This document shows, one piece after another, positions 27,034 to 36,024 of a stretch of 64,000 nucleotides of DNA. The translations under genes and the position numbers were made by a program. The number at the start of each line of letters is the position of its first letter. Position 1 is the stretch's first letter. A model generated the notes under the pieces. That model was not told the origin of the DNA. It ran no database searches and saw nothing but the letters and a program-made list of their open reading frames with translations. The stretch lies in the NCBI GenBank assembly GCA_963669455.1, contig OY770026.1:1612001-1676000 (forward strand), read 5' to 3'. Source of the DNA: JAWKWH01 sp963669455 (GTDB lineage: Bacteria > Pseudomonadota > Alphaproteobacteria > Rhizobiales > Rhizobiaceae).

Positions 27034-27870
27034 ATGATTAATATGTTGAAATTAAAGAATTTTCTTTTCGGTTTGGGGGCGTATTTTGCCTTGTTGACAT
27101 CATCAGTTGCCGGCGAATTTATCACCGTGCAGTCGACAACGTCGACGCAAAATTCTGGTCTTTACGATTATCTGCTGCCGATTTTTACCGGTGAGAGCGG
27201 CATTGACGTGCGGGTGGTCGCGGTGGGAACAGGCCAGGCGATCAAAAACGCGCAAAAATGCAATGGCGATATCCTGCTGGTTCATGCCAAGGCGGCGGAG
27301 GAAAAATTCGTCGCCGATGGATTTGGCGGACCGCGTCATGATCTGATGTATAATGATTTTGTTCTAGTTGGGCCGGGAGAAGATCCGGCCCGTATTGCCG
27401 GGCTGCGGGATGCTTTGCAGGCGCTGAAGCAGATTGCACAGTCTGAGGCTCTGTTTGCGTCGCGCGGCGATGATTCCGGCACGCATAAAAAGGAGCTTCA
27501 ATTGTGGGCTGCCGCCGGGGTCGATCCGTACCCCGACAGCGGTGCATGGTATCGCGAAATGGGTTCCGGCATGGGCGCCACGCTCAATGCCGGCATCGGC
27601 ATGGGGGCCTATGTGATGACCGACCGCGCATCATGGATCAGCTTTGGCAACAAGCAGGATTTCAAGATCGCCGTTGAAGGCGATGATCAACTGTTCAACC
27701 AATATGGCGTTGTCGCCGTCTCAAAAGGCAAATGTCCGGCGGTAAAATCCACCTCCGCCCAGTTGTTTATCGACTGGTTGCTGTCAGATGACGGGCAGGG
27801 GGCAATTGCCGCCTACCGTGTCGACGGGATGCAACTGTTCTTCCCCAATGCGGCGCCTGGCAGTCACTAG
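27034..27870 (+). CDS. tupA: Tungstate-binding periplasmic protein
   Basis: A signal peptide (FLFGLGAYFALLTSSVAG) precedes a mature protein with the TupA signature TVQSTTSTQNSGLYDYLLP. Further blocks are KAAEEKFVADGFG, YNDFVLVGP, FASRGDDSGTHKKEL and a middle MGATLNAGIGMGAYVMTDR. The TTSTQ/TTST motif binds the oxyanion. Two ATGs (27034 and 27043) are possible starts. Confidence 0.92.
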   Translation: MINMLKLKNFLFGLGAYFALLTSSVAGEFITVQSTTSTQNSGLYDYLLPIFTGESGIDVRVVAVGTGQAIKNAQKCNGDILLVHAKAAEEKFVADGFGGPRHDLMYNDFVLVGPGEDPARIAGLRDALQALKQIAQSEALFASRGDDSGTHKKELQLWAAAGVDPYPDSGAWYREMGSGMGATLNAGIGMGAYVMTDRASWISFGNKQDFKIAVEGDDQLFNQYGVVAVSKGKCPAVKSTSAQLFIDWLLSDDGQGAIAAYRVDGMQLFFPNAAPGSH

Positions 27871-28043
27871 AGCAGTTTTCGCCCCAACAGAATCGCATGT
27901 GCGAAAATGCTTCAGCAGTTCCAAGCCAATACTGGCGCTAGAGCATTTTTGATAAAAACCGAGTCATCAAAAAGGCTCTAAGCTATTGTTTTAGCGCATT
28001 TTCGCGAGCGCAAAAGTCTGCGACTTTTGCTGAAAATGCTCTA
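27871..28043. repeat. Dispersed intergenic repeat with strong hairpins
   Basis: The block opens CTAGAGCAGTTTTCGC. It contains a segment AGAGC-ATTTTTGAT with its complement, and ends in a large hairpin (27992-28043) whose outer arms are TAGAGCATTTTC and GAAAATGCGCTA and inner arms AGCAAAAGTC. The right end overlaps the stop codon of the next minus-strand gene and probably works as its terminator. A related copy lies at 47258. Confidence 0.65.
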
Positions 28044-28934
28044 GCGCGGATCGGCGTCGTCCAGATAGGTTTTTACACTGATCTTGATCATGTAGTGATC
28101 GGACAGGAAGCGGTCGTGCTGTTCGAGATCGGAAGAGCGCATCACATACTGCCTAGTATAGCGAAATTCCGGCCGACCGTCTGCGACCAATGCCCTGTCG
28201 AACGGCGATTCGCCATAGGTGGAACTCCAGTAGGTGGTGCCGTCATTGTTGTTCAGATCGACCAGGCCATGGTCAACATAGGTGGCGATGGCCGGCTCAT
28301 CGGCATTCAGGCAATTGGTGTCGCCGATCAGGATCAGGCTCTCATCGTCAAGGGTATCGCGGATAGCCTGAAGATTGGCGCACAGGGTCTTTGCCTCCTT
28401 GTTGCGGATCCGTTTTGTCTTGGTCGGGCCACCATAGTTGGACTTCATATGTAGGGGGATGACCACCAGGCTCTTTGCCTGTTCCTCCTGATGCCATTCG
28501 CCGTCTTTCTTGATCCACACATCCATGAGCATGGTGAATTTTACCGCATGAGGTGTGCGGTCCCAGAGCTTGTCGCCATTGTCTTCGTGGGAAACGCCGA
28601 TTTTCATTTCGCCGGTTTTTTCGACCCTGGCGGCGTTCCAAAGAAGGCAGCACAATTGTGATTTGTCGCCATCGTTGCGGTTGGGAAATATTTTGTACTC
28701 CCATGGCACCCGAAGATGTTCCTCCAGCAGTTCGGCAACACGGTCCAGCTCCGCGTTGCGCCGTTCACCATCTTGCGTATGGGTGACGTAAATTTCCTGT
28801 AGTGCGATGATGTCTATGCCGGCCATCTCGATGTGTTCGGCCAGCGCATAGGCACTTTGCGCTTTTTGCGCCCGGCTGTTGCCCGACAGATGTTCGATGT
28901 TCCAGCTGGCGATTTGAAGAAAACTCATTGTCAA
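28041..28934 (-). CDS. Endonuclease/exonuclease/phosphatase (EEP) family protein
   Basis: The 297-residue product has the EEP motifs in order: IASWNIEHLSG, IIALQEIY (catalytic Glu), VIPLHMKSNYGG, LILIGDTNCLN and a C-terminal SDHYMIKIS. These bind a divalent metal for phosphoester cleavage; the substrate cannot be told (DNA, sphingomyelin-like lipid or inositol phosphate). No signal peptide is evident. The next minus-strand gene upstream is a subtilase. Confidence 0.85.
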   Translation of the reverse strand: MTMSFLQIASWNIEHLSGNSRAQKAQSAYALAEHIEMAGIDIIALQEIYVTHTQDGERRNAELDRVAELLEEHLRVPWEYKIFPNRNDGDKSQLCCLLWNAARVEKTGEMKIGVSHEDNGDKLWDRTPHAVKFTMLMDVWIKKDGEWHQEEQAKSLVVIPLHMKSNYGGPTKTKRIRNKEAKTLCANLQAIRDTLDDESLILIGDTNCLNADEPAIATYVDHGLVDLNNNDGTTYWSSTYGESPFDRALVADGRPEFRYTRQYVMRSSDLEQHDRFLSDHYMIKISVKTYLDDADPR

Positions 28935-29062
28935 TTTCTCCTTGTTCCGGGTGCGGATAGTGATCGGGGCCGGATTTCAGCCAATGATTTTGTGCTCATC
29001 GGAGATCCGGATTTGCCGGGGGCGGTTCATCAGGCCCCCGGCATGGTGCGGTCAAATGGTCT

Positions 29063-30259
29063 TTATGGCGCCTGAACCATCCCTTCGCCGACATCGTCGC
29101 GTTCGGAGCCCGGTGCCAGGCTTGACCGGTCGGCGGTGGCAAGCAGTTGTCCAGCCAGGACATCGGACAAGATCCCGCCGCCGCCATCGAGTTGCTTTTG
29201 CGCCCAGAGGGCTGCGACACCGGCCACATGTGGCGTTGCCATCGATGTTCCGTTCATGCTCACCAGTCCGCCGCCTAATTTGGCTGAAATAACATCGACG
29301 CCGGGTGCGGAGATGTTGCACTGGGTGTTGGAGAAGCGCGCCACCTTGTGGCCGCCGCTTTTTTCGGCGAGCGCGCCGACGGCCACGATACCGGTTCCGG
29401 CGGCCGGTGGTGCAACGGCGATTTCATATTGCGGCCGGCGCGATTCATTGCCCGAGGCGGCGACGATCAGGCTGGCATTGCCCATGGCGCTGCGCGCCAC
29501 CAGCAGATCGGCGACACGGGAAAACAGGTTCACATTGGCGCGGTATTGTTCAAGCGCGATCGATGTAGCCGGCGCAACCTTGAAACCGGAACCCACCAAC
29601 TGATCGACAAAACCCGGGAAATCGATGCCGAGCGACATGGAGATCACATTGGCGCCTTGATCGACTGACCACAGGATCGCGTTGACCAATTGCTCCGACG
29701 TGCCGCCACCCTGGCCAAGCACCTTGCCGATGATCGCGTCATTGACGCCGCGCGCAACACCGATGCGTAACCCGTTGACATCACGACCGAAAATGGTTCC
29801 CGCGCAGTGGGTGCCATGACCGTGCAGATCATCGTCGCTTTCGGTGGTAAAATTCTTGCGGGTCAGATTAACGCCGCTAAAAGCACTGTGATTGGGATCG
29901 ATGCCGGTGTCCAGAACAGCCACTTTCACGCCGCTGCCGTCAAACGAAGAAGTCGTTGCGCCAACGGCTTCGACACCCCAGGTGGCAGGGGCGCCGGCGG
30001 CGGCCGCGCTTACTTTCTGGACCTTTTTCGGTTCGATCAGTGTAAGCGGCATCGGGGAAGCAACCGCCATGACAGAGGGATCGCGCCTGGCGTCGTCGTG
30101 ATCGGCCTTGGTCAGGGATTCAACCGTCAAGCTCATTGTGTGGGCGTCGGCGCCAAAACTGGCCATCGGAGCAGCTGGAGAGATCCCCCGCATGCCAAGG
30201 CTGCCGGCTTCGGGGACTAAAAGTCTTCTTGCGCGGAGAACGATGTATTTTTGTTCCAT
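29063..30259 (-). CDS. Subtilisin-like serine protease (S8 family)
   Basis: A 398-residue protein from ATG 30259 (MEQKYIVLRARRLLVPEA). The catalytic triad is visible: Asp in VKVAVLDTGIDPNH, His in DLHGHGTHCAGTIFG and Ser in SMNGTSMATPHVAGVAALWA, with the oxyanion Asn in VAASGNESRR. The N-terminal 90 residues look like an inhibitor-type propeptide domain. There is no Sec signal, so export is uncertain. The ATG at 30295 is rejected as it adds only a basic leader. Confidence 0.92.
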   Translation of the reverse strand: MEQKYIVLRARRLLVPEAGSLGMRGISPAAPMASFGADAHTMSLTVESLTKADHDDARRDPSVMAVASPMPLTLIEPKKVQKVSAAAAGAPATWGVEAVGATTSSFDGSGVKVAVLDTGIDPNHSAFSGVNLTRKNFTTESDDDLHGHGTHCAGTIFGRDVNGLRIGVARGVNDAIIGKVLGQGGGTSEQLVNAILWSVDQGANVISMSLGIDFPGFVDQLVGSGFKVAPATSIALEQYRANVNLFSRVADLLVARSAMGNASLIVAASGNESRRPQYEIAVAPPAAGTGIVAVGALAEKSGGHKVARFSNTQCNISAPGVDVISAKLGGGLVSMNGTSMATPHVAGVAALWAQKQLDGGGGILSDVLAGQLLATADRSSLAPGSERDDVGEGMVQAP

Positions 30260-30531
30260 GGTCAATTTCCTTTTTTCCTTGGTGTTCCGCCCCAAAATAT
30301 GAATAGTATCGAGCCTGTAATGTGATGCTTGTCACAATGCCCGTTTTTGTCAGATTTATTTTGTTGATATGGTTTATTTCCAAAGCTGTGTGAGTGAAGC
30401 GTGATTTTTGTTTTGAATTTACTGTATGCGGCAATGCCGACCGTGCCGGTTGATGGATAGCGTCAGGCGCGATTTCGGATTGGCCAAAACTGCTTTATGT
30501 GAAGGGATCAAAAATTACCGGAGGCGATTCG

Positions 30532-30990
30532 ATGAAGTTTGTTGTCAACGGAAAACCCCATGAGGTGGATGTCGAAGACGATATGCCGCTTTTGTGGGTG
30601 CTGCGTGACGAACTTGGCATTACCGGCGTCAAATATGGCTGCGGTATCGCGCAATGTGGCGCGTGCACCGTTCATGTCGATGGTGTTGCCGTGCGCTCCT
30701 GCCAGCTCGCAGCCGGTGATGTGGATGGCGATATTACGACGATCGAGGGGCTCGGCACGCCGCAAGCCCTGCATGCTGTGCAGGCCGCCTGGATTGACCA
30801 TCAGGTTGCGCAATGCGGCTACTGCCAGTCCGGCCAGATCATGCAGGCGGCATCACTTCTGGAGGCAAACAACAACCCCTCCGATGAGGAGATCGACGAG
30901 GAAATGTCCGGCAATCTTTGCCGTTGTGGAACCTATCCGCGCATTCGCGACGCAGTCAAAGCGGCTGCGAAAACACTGAGGGGTGCATGA
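30532..30990 (+). CDS. iorA: 2Fe-2S subunit of a molybdenum hydroxylase (IorA-type)
   Basis: The product MKFVVNGKPHEVDVEDDMPL has the plant-type 2Fe-2S site CGIAQCGACTVHVDG...C and the second cluster motif CGYCQSGQIMQAASLL ... NLCRCGTYPRI. This is the small iron-sulphur subunit of xanthine oxidase-family enzymes such as isoquinoline 1-oxidoreductase. It is translationally close to the large subunit. It passes electrons from the molybdenum site. Confidence 0.92.
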   Translation: MKFVVNGKPHEVDVEDDMPLLWVLRDELGITGVKYGCGIAQCGACTVHVDGVAVRSCQLAAGDVDGDITTIEGLGTPQALHAVQAAWIDHQVAQCGYCQSGQIMQAASLLEANNNPSDEEIDEEMSGNLCRCGTYPRIRDAVKAAAKTLRGA

Positions 30991-30991
30991 G

Positions 30992-33232
30992 ATGGGACGC
31001 GTCAAAACCATTGCACGACGTACGTTTCTGGTCGGTTCGGTTGCCGTGGCGGGCGGCGTTGCCTTCGGCACCTATCTGGTAACGCGAACGCCTGACAATC
31101 CTCTGGCTGCGGACCTGAAAGACGGTGAGGCCACATTCAACCCCTGGATAAAAATCACAGACGAAACGATAACGCTGATCGGACCACATGCGGATAAGGG
31201 GCAGGGTGCGGCTTCGGTTCAAGCAGCCCTGATAGCCGAAGAGCTCGATCTTGAATTCGGTCAATTTAAGACCAGTTTCGGCGCGCCAAGTCCTGCCTAT
31301 TGGAACACGGCCATGGCCGATGATGGGGTTCCGTTCATGTCGACGGATAAAAGCATCAGCGCCGAGGCAATGCGCGGCATCATGGGCGGTGTTGTCAAGC
31401 TGCTTGGTCTTCAAGCCACCGGTGGTTCGACCACCGTGCCGGATAGTTTCGTCAAGCTGCGTAGTGCCGGCGCCTCGGCGCGCGAGACGCTCAAACTGGC
31501 GGCCGCGCAACAATCCGGCGTGCCGGTCGAGAAGCTTGAAACCGATAAGGGGGCGGTCGTGTTCCCTGACGGGAAGAGACTGAAATATACCGAACTTGCC
31601 GGCGCTGTAGCCGGAATTAAGCCGGTTCAGGATGTGGCGCTTCGCGACCCCTCCAAATGGAGGCTTTTGGGACAGCCGATGCAGCGGCTTGACATCGTTG
31701 CCAAATCCACCGGAACACTTGACTACGGCATCGATCTTTCGGTCGACGGGATGGTTCATGCCGCGGTGAAAGTTAACCCGCGGCAGGGTGGCAAGCTGAA
31801 CGGCTACGACAGTTCGACGGCCGAAACGATGCGCGGTGTGCAAAAAATAGTCGAGATCAGTAACGGCGTGGCGGTAATCGCCGACAACACCTGGCGGGCG
31901 TTTCAGGCCGCCGAGGCTGTTGAGTTCGACTGGGCGGCGGCTCCTTATCCGACCGAGCAGGCCGATCACTGGAAAGCGGTGGCTGCATCGTTCGTTGAGG
32001 ACAGACTTGATTCTGAATGGCGCAATGACGGCGATGTCGAGGCGGCTCTGAACCAGGGACCGGTGGTCGAGGCGGAATATTTTTCGCCCTATGTGGCCCA
32101 TCAGCCGCTGGAACCGCTGAATGCGATCGTGCTTGTGCTGGACGATCATGTCGATGTGTGGACGGGACATCAAATCCCCAGGCAGTTGCAGGTCATCGTC
32201 GCTGCGATAACCGGCCATGAACAAGATCAGGTGCGGCTGCACAACCAGTATATCGGCGGCAGTTTCGGCCATCGTCTGGAATTCGAGCATGTCAAGCAGG
32301 CGGCTGAAATTGCCAATCAGATGCGCGGGACACCGGTCAAGCTCACCTATAGCCGGGAGGAAGATTTTGCGCATGATTTTCCGCGCCACATCTCGATAGG
32401 CCAGGGGCGGGGAACGGTCAGAGATGGCCGGGTTGAGGCCTATGATCTCAAAATTGCAGCCCCGTCCGTTATTTCTTCGCAAATGGCGCGTGCCGGGATT
32501 ACCGTACCGGGTCCTGACGCACAGATCGTGGCGGGCGGCTGGAACAATCCGTATGATCTTCCAAGCCTTAGAATTCGCGCCTATCGCGCGCCGGAACTGG
32601 CGCCTGTCTCTTCATGGCGGGCGGTGGGTGCGCCAGGGGCGGGGTTTCATTTCGACAGTTTTCTAGACGAGCTGATCCATGCAGCCGGCGCCGACCCGAT
32701 GGAGGAGCGCATCCGCCTGATGCCGCATGAGGTATCGCGGAAAGTGCTCGAAGCGGTTGCCGAGATGTCTGATTGGGGCAGCGCGCTGGAAAAGGGTAAG
32801 GGCCGTGGTGTCGCGTTCGTGGAGAGCTTTGGCGTGCCGACGGCGGAAGTCGTCGAGGTGACGGCGACCGCCGATGGCATCAGGATTGACAAGGTTTTTG
32901 CCGCCGCCGATGTCGGGCGCGTGCTCGATCCGATCAATTTTGACAATCTGGTCAAGGGTGGCGTGGTTTTTGGCCTCGGCCATGCGATGAACTGTGAAAT
33001 CACCTATTCGGACGGTATGGCGGAACAAAGCAATTTCGATTCGCATCAGGCGATGCGGCTTTACCAGTGTCCGCAAATTGAAGTGCGGGGGTTGGAAAAT
33101 GGCGATGAGGTGCGCGGTATCGGCGAACCGCCGGTGGCACCTGCCGCGCCGGCGCTTGCTAACGCGATCTTTGCGGCAACCGGCAAGCGCATCCGCGAAC
33201 TGCCGCTGAACAAACATATCGCGTTTGTGTGA
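30992..33232 (+). CDS. iorB: Molybdopterin-binding subunit of a xanthine-dehydrogenase-family enzyme (IorB-type)
   Basis: About 746 residues from ATG 30992. The N-terminus TIARRTFLVGSVAVAGGVAF is a twin-arginine signal, so the enzyme is probably exported or membrane-attached. Molybdenum-cofactor motifs include GPHADKGQGAASVQAALIAE, VAHQPLEPLNA, YIGGSFGHRLE and the C-terminal EVRGIGEPPVAPAAPALANA with the catalytic Glu of GEPP. The substrate is an aldehyde or N-heterocycle, unresolved. The upstream Tup transporter suggests attention to Mo/W supply. Confidence 0.9.
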   Translation: MGRVKTIARRTFLVGSVAVAGGVAFGTYLVTRTPDNPLAADLKDGEATFNPWIKITDETITLIGPHADKGQGAASVQAALIAEELDLEFGQFKTSFGAPSPAYWNTAMADDGVPFMSTDKSISAEAMRGIMGGVVKLLGLQATGGSTTVPDSFVKLRSAGASARETLKLAAAQQSGVPVEKLETDKGAVVFPDGKRLKYTELAGAVAGIKPVQDVALRDPSKWRLLGQPMQRLDIVAKSTGTLDYGIDLSVDGMVHAAVKVNPRQGGKLNGYDSSTAETMRGVQKIVEISNGVAVIADNTWRAFQAAEAVEFDWAAAPYPTEQADHWKAVAASFVEDRLDSEWRNDGDVEAALNQGPVVEAEYFSPYVAHQPLEPLNAIVLVLDDHVDVWTGHQIPRQLQVIVAAITGHEQDQVRLHNQYIGGSFGHRLEFEHVKQAAEIANQMRGTPVKLTYSREEDFAHDFPRHISIGQGRGTVRDGRVEAYDLKIAAPSVISSQMARAGITVPGPDAQIVAGGWNNPYDLPSLRIRAYRAPELAPVSSWRAVGAPGAGFHFDSFLDELIHAAGADPMEERIRLMPHEVSRKVLEAVAEMSDWGSALEKGKGRGVAFVESFGVPTAEVVEVTATADGIRIDKVFAAADVGRVLDPINFDNLVKGGVVFGLGHAMNCEITYSDGMAEQSNFDSHQAMRLYQCPQIEVRGLENGDEVRGIGEPPVAPAAPALANAIFAATGKRIRELPLNKHIAFV

Positions 33233-33240
33233 CGGAAAAG

Positions 33241-33265
33241 CGTGCAGGCAAGATTGGCCTGCACG
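33241..33265. terminator. Hairpin after iorB
   Basis: CGTGCAGGC and GCCTGCACG form a perfect 9-bp stem 8 nt after the iorB stop. No T-run follows on the + strand, so it may stabilise the 3' end rather than terminate strongly. Confidence 0.45.
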
Positions 33266-33388
33266 TGATGTCGCGGCCTCACTGCAATTACCCCGTGAAT
33301 TATCGCATATTGGCTCTCGCAAGCGTGGGGCACTTCCTCTAATAGTGCGGCATCTTTGACGCCCATCAAGCCAAGGCGCACTCTCAGG

Positions 33389-35602
33389 ATGACCATTCCA
33401 AACGACATTCCAATCACGCCAGACCTCATTGCAGCGCATGGTTTGAAGCCTGATGAATATCAGCGCATTCTCGACCTGATCGGGCGGGAACCCAGTTTTA
33501 CGGAGCTGGGTATTTTTTCGGCCATGTGGAACGAACACTGTTCGTATAAATCTTCCAAGAAATGGTTGCGCACGCTGCCCACGTCCGGACCGCAGGTCAT
33601 TCAGGGCCCCGGTGAGAACGCTGGTGTGGTCGACATTGGTGATGGTGATTGTCTGGTGTTCAAAATGGAAAGCCACAATCATCCGTCTTATATCGAGCCC
33701 TATCAGGGTGCGGCCACCGGAGTTGGCGGTATTCTGCGCGATGTCTTTACCATGGGGGCCAGGCCCGTGGCGGCGATGAATGCGTTGCGTTTCGGTGAAC
33801 CGGAACATCCAAAGACACGGCACCTTGTCGCCGGGGTTGTTGCCGGTGTCGGCGGTTATGGAAATTCCTTTGGCGTTCCCACGGTGGGTGGCGAAGTGGA
33901 ATTCGATGCGCGCTATAATGGCAATTGTCTGGTCAACGCCTTTGCCGCAGGTCTGGCAAAAACCGATGCCATCTTTTACTCCAAGGCTGAAGGGGTAGGG
34001 CTTCCGGTGGTCTATCTTGGCGCCAAGACCGGACGTGACGGTGTTGGCGGCGCGACGATGGCGTCGGCTGAGTTTGACGAAGATATCGAAGAAAAACGCC
34101 CGACCGTGCAGGTCGGCGATCCGTTTACCGAAAAATGTCTGCTGGAGGCGAGCCTGGAACTGATGGCTTCCGGTGCTGTTGTGGCAATCCAGGACATGGG
34201 GGCGGCGGGTCTCACCTGCTCGGCTGTCGAAATGGGTGCGAAGGGCGATCTAGGCGTTGAACTTTATCTCGACCAGGTGCCAGTGCGCGAGGAGCGCATG
34301 AGTGCCTACGAGATGATGCTGTCGGAAAGCCAGGAGCGCATGCTGATGGTGCTCCGGCCGGAAAAGGAACAGGAAGCAGAGGCGATTTTTGCCAAGTGGG
34401 GGCTCGATTTTGCGATTGTCGGCAAAACCACCGGCGACAAGCGGTTTCGTGTTTTTCACCAGGGTGATCAGGTCGCAGACCTGCCGATCAAGGAACTGGG
34501 TGATGAAGCGCCTGAATATGATCGTCCCTGGGAGGCACCGCAGGCGCGCGCGCCAATCGATCTTTCCGCTCTGCCCAAGACGGACATTGGCGATGATCTG
34601 CTGCGCTTGATCGGCTCGGCAAACGGTTCCAGCCGGCGTTGGGTCTGGGAGCAATATGATACGCTGATCCAGGGCAATTCGCTGCAAACGCCTGGCGGGG
34701 ATGGAGGTGTTATCCGTGTCGACGGCCACCCGGTTAAGGCGCTTGCCTTCAGCAGCGATGTGACGCCCCGCTATGTGGAGGCGGATGCGTTTGAAGGCGG
34801 CAAACAGGCGGTTGCCGAATGTTGGCGCAACATTACTGCGACGGGCGCCCGCCCGCTTGCGGCAACAGACAATCTTAATTTCGGCAATCCGGAACGGCCG
34901 GAAATTATGGGCCAGTTCGTGCGCGCTATCGAGGGAATCGGTGAGGCCTGCCGCGTGCTCGACTTTCCGATCGTCTCGGGCAATGTGTCGCTTTACAACG
35001 AAACCAATGGCGAGGCGATTTTGCCGACGCCAACCATTGCAGGCGCCGGACTGATCGATGATTGGTCGTGTATGGCGCGGGCTGCATTCGGTGGTGAAAA
35101 CGAGACTGTGTTCTTGATTGGCGCTGCCGATGGCTGGGGAACCCATCTTGGCTGTTCCGCGTGGCTGGCGGAAATCCATGGCGCAGCAGAGGGTCCGCCG
35201 CCTGGTGTAAATCTGGACGATGAAAGGCGGGCCGGGGATTTGGTGCGGGGGCTGATTGCGGCCAGCGCCGCGGTCTCGGTGCATGACTGCTCTTCTGGCG
35301 GTCTGGGCGTTGCACTTGCCGAAATGGCCATTGCATCCGGTATTGGAGCGCAGATTGAGCAGCCTGATGGTTGCGATCCAAGAGAGGTATTTTTTGGCGA
35401 GGATCAGGGCCGCTATGTCGTCACCGCTGCCGGTGACCGGTTAAAGGACGTAAAACGACAGGTGGCTGAGGCCGGCGTGCCGGCTGTTGTGATCGGTGTG
35501 ACCGGTGGCGATCGATTGAAACTGGGCGGGGCGCGTGCCATACCAGTCCAAGACCTTAAATCGGCCCATGAATCTTGGTTCGCACGATTTATGGATAGTT
35601 GA
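33389..35602 (+). CDS. purL: Phosphoribosylformylglycinamidine synthase, large subunit
   Basis: PurL converts FGAR to FGAM in purine synthesis, with PurQ and PurS as partners in this short form. The roughly 737-residue product has SAMWNEHCSYKSSKKWLRTL, KMESHNHPSYIEPYQGAATG, QDMGAAGLTCSAVEM and GNVSLYNETNGEAILPTPTI. Start 33389 (MTIPNDIPITPDLIAAHG) fits the family; the earlier ATG at 33356 adds 11 basic residues. Confidence 0.97.
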   Translation: MTIPNDIPITPDLIAAHGLKPDEYQRILDLIGREPSFTELGIFSAMWNEHCSYKSSKKWLRTLPTSGPQVIQGPGENAGVVDIGDGDCLVFKMESHNHPSYIEPYQGAATGVGGILRDVFTMGARPVAAMNALRFGEPEHPKTRHLVAGVVAGVGGYGNSFGVPTVGGEVEFDARYNGNCLVNAFAAGLAKTDAIFYSKAEGVGLPVVYLGAKTGRDGVGGATMASAEFDEDIEEKRPTVQVGDPFTEKCLLEASLELMASGAVVAIQDMGAAGLTCSAVEMGAKGDLGVELYLDQVPVREERMSAYEMMLSESQERMLMVLRPEKEQEAEAIFAKWGLDFAIVGKTTGDKRFRVFHQGDQVADLPIKELGDEAPEYDRPWEAPQARAPIDLSALPKTDIGDDLLRLIGSANGSSRRWVWEQYDTLIQGNSLQTPGGDGGVIRVDGHPVKALAFSSDVTPRYVEADAFEGGKQAVAECWRNITATGARPLAATDNLNFGNPERPEIMGQFVRAIEGIGEACRVLDFPIVSGNVSLYNETNGEAILPTPTIAGAGLIDDWSCMARAAFGGENETVFLIGAADGWGTHLGCSAWLAEIHGAAEGPPPGVNLDDERRAGDLVRGLIAASAAVSVHDCSSGGLGVALAEMAIASGIGAQIEQPDGCDPREVFFGEDQGRYVVTAAGDRLKDVKRQVAEAGVPAVVIGVTGGDRLKLGGARAIPVQDLKSAHESWFARFMDS

Positions 35603-35631
35603 ACTGTGACGAACCGGGAAGGATAGCGTCA

Positions 35632-35865
35632 ATGCCGATGAATGCGCATGACATCGAAAAGATGATCAAGGATGCGATTCCGGATGCCACGGTCACCATC
35701 CGGGATCTGGCTGGCGATGGGGATCACTACGCCGCCGAAGTTGTCGCGGAGAGCTTTCGCGGTAAATCCAGGGTCCAGCAGCACCAAATGGTCTACAATG
35801 CGCTGAAGGGCAATATGGGCGGTGATCTACACGCCTTGGCACTACAAACGAGCGTTCCGGGCTAA
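35632..35865 (+). CDS. bolA: BolA family protein
   Basis: A 77-residue protein with the BolA fold: MNAHDIEKMIKDAIPDATVT, GDGDHYAAEVVAESFRGKSR and QQHQMVYNALKGNMGGDLHA. BolA proteins of this short type pair with monothiol glutaredoxin in iron-sulphur trafficking. It follows purL by 29 nt, as in other Hyphomicrobiales, but the usual downstream grxD is absent here. Confidence 0.93.
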   Translation: MPMNAHDIEKMIKDAIPDATVTIRDLAGDGDHYAAEVVAESFRGKSRVQQHQMVYNALKGNMGGDLHALALQTSVPG

Positions 35866-36024
35866 ACAGCACTTTACTTTGCCTGGTCTCGATACCTTGG
35901 TTTCTCCCAAGATAGTGCAGTTTTGTTTTTGATTTCCCTTTTTGAGATATTAGTGTACGTTAATACAACTATAAATTGTTTATCGTGACTCTCGGGAGCC
36001 TCAAATCGACATGGACTGAAATTG

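Noticed and set aside
30956..32482. 508-codon minus-strand ORF opposite iorB
   Set aside because: The + strand encodes a clear molybdopterin enzyme; the long open frame is a by-product of GC-rich codon use.
34250..35284. 344-codon minus-strand ORF opposite purL
   Set aside because: It is a shadow of purL, which is conserved throughout.
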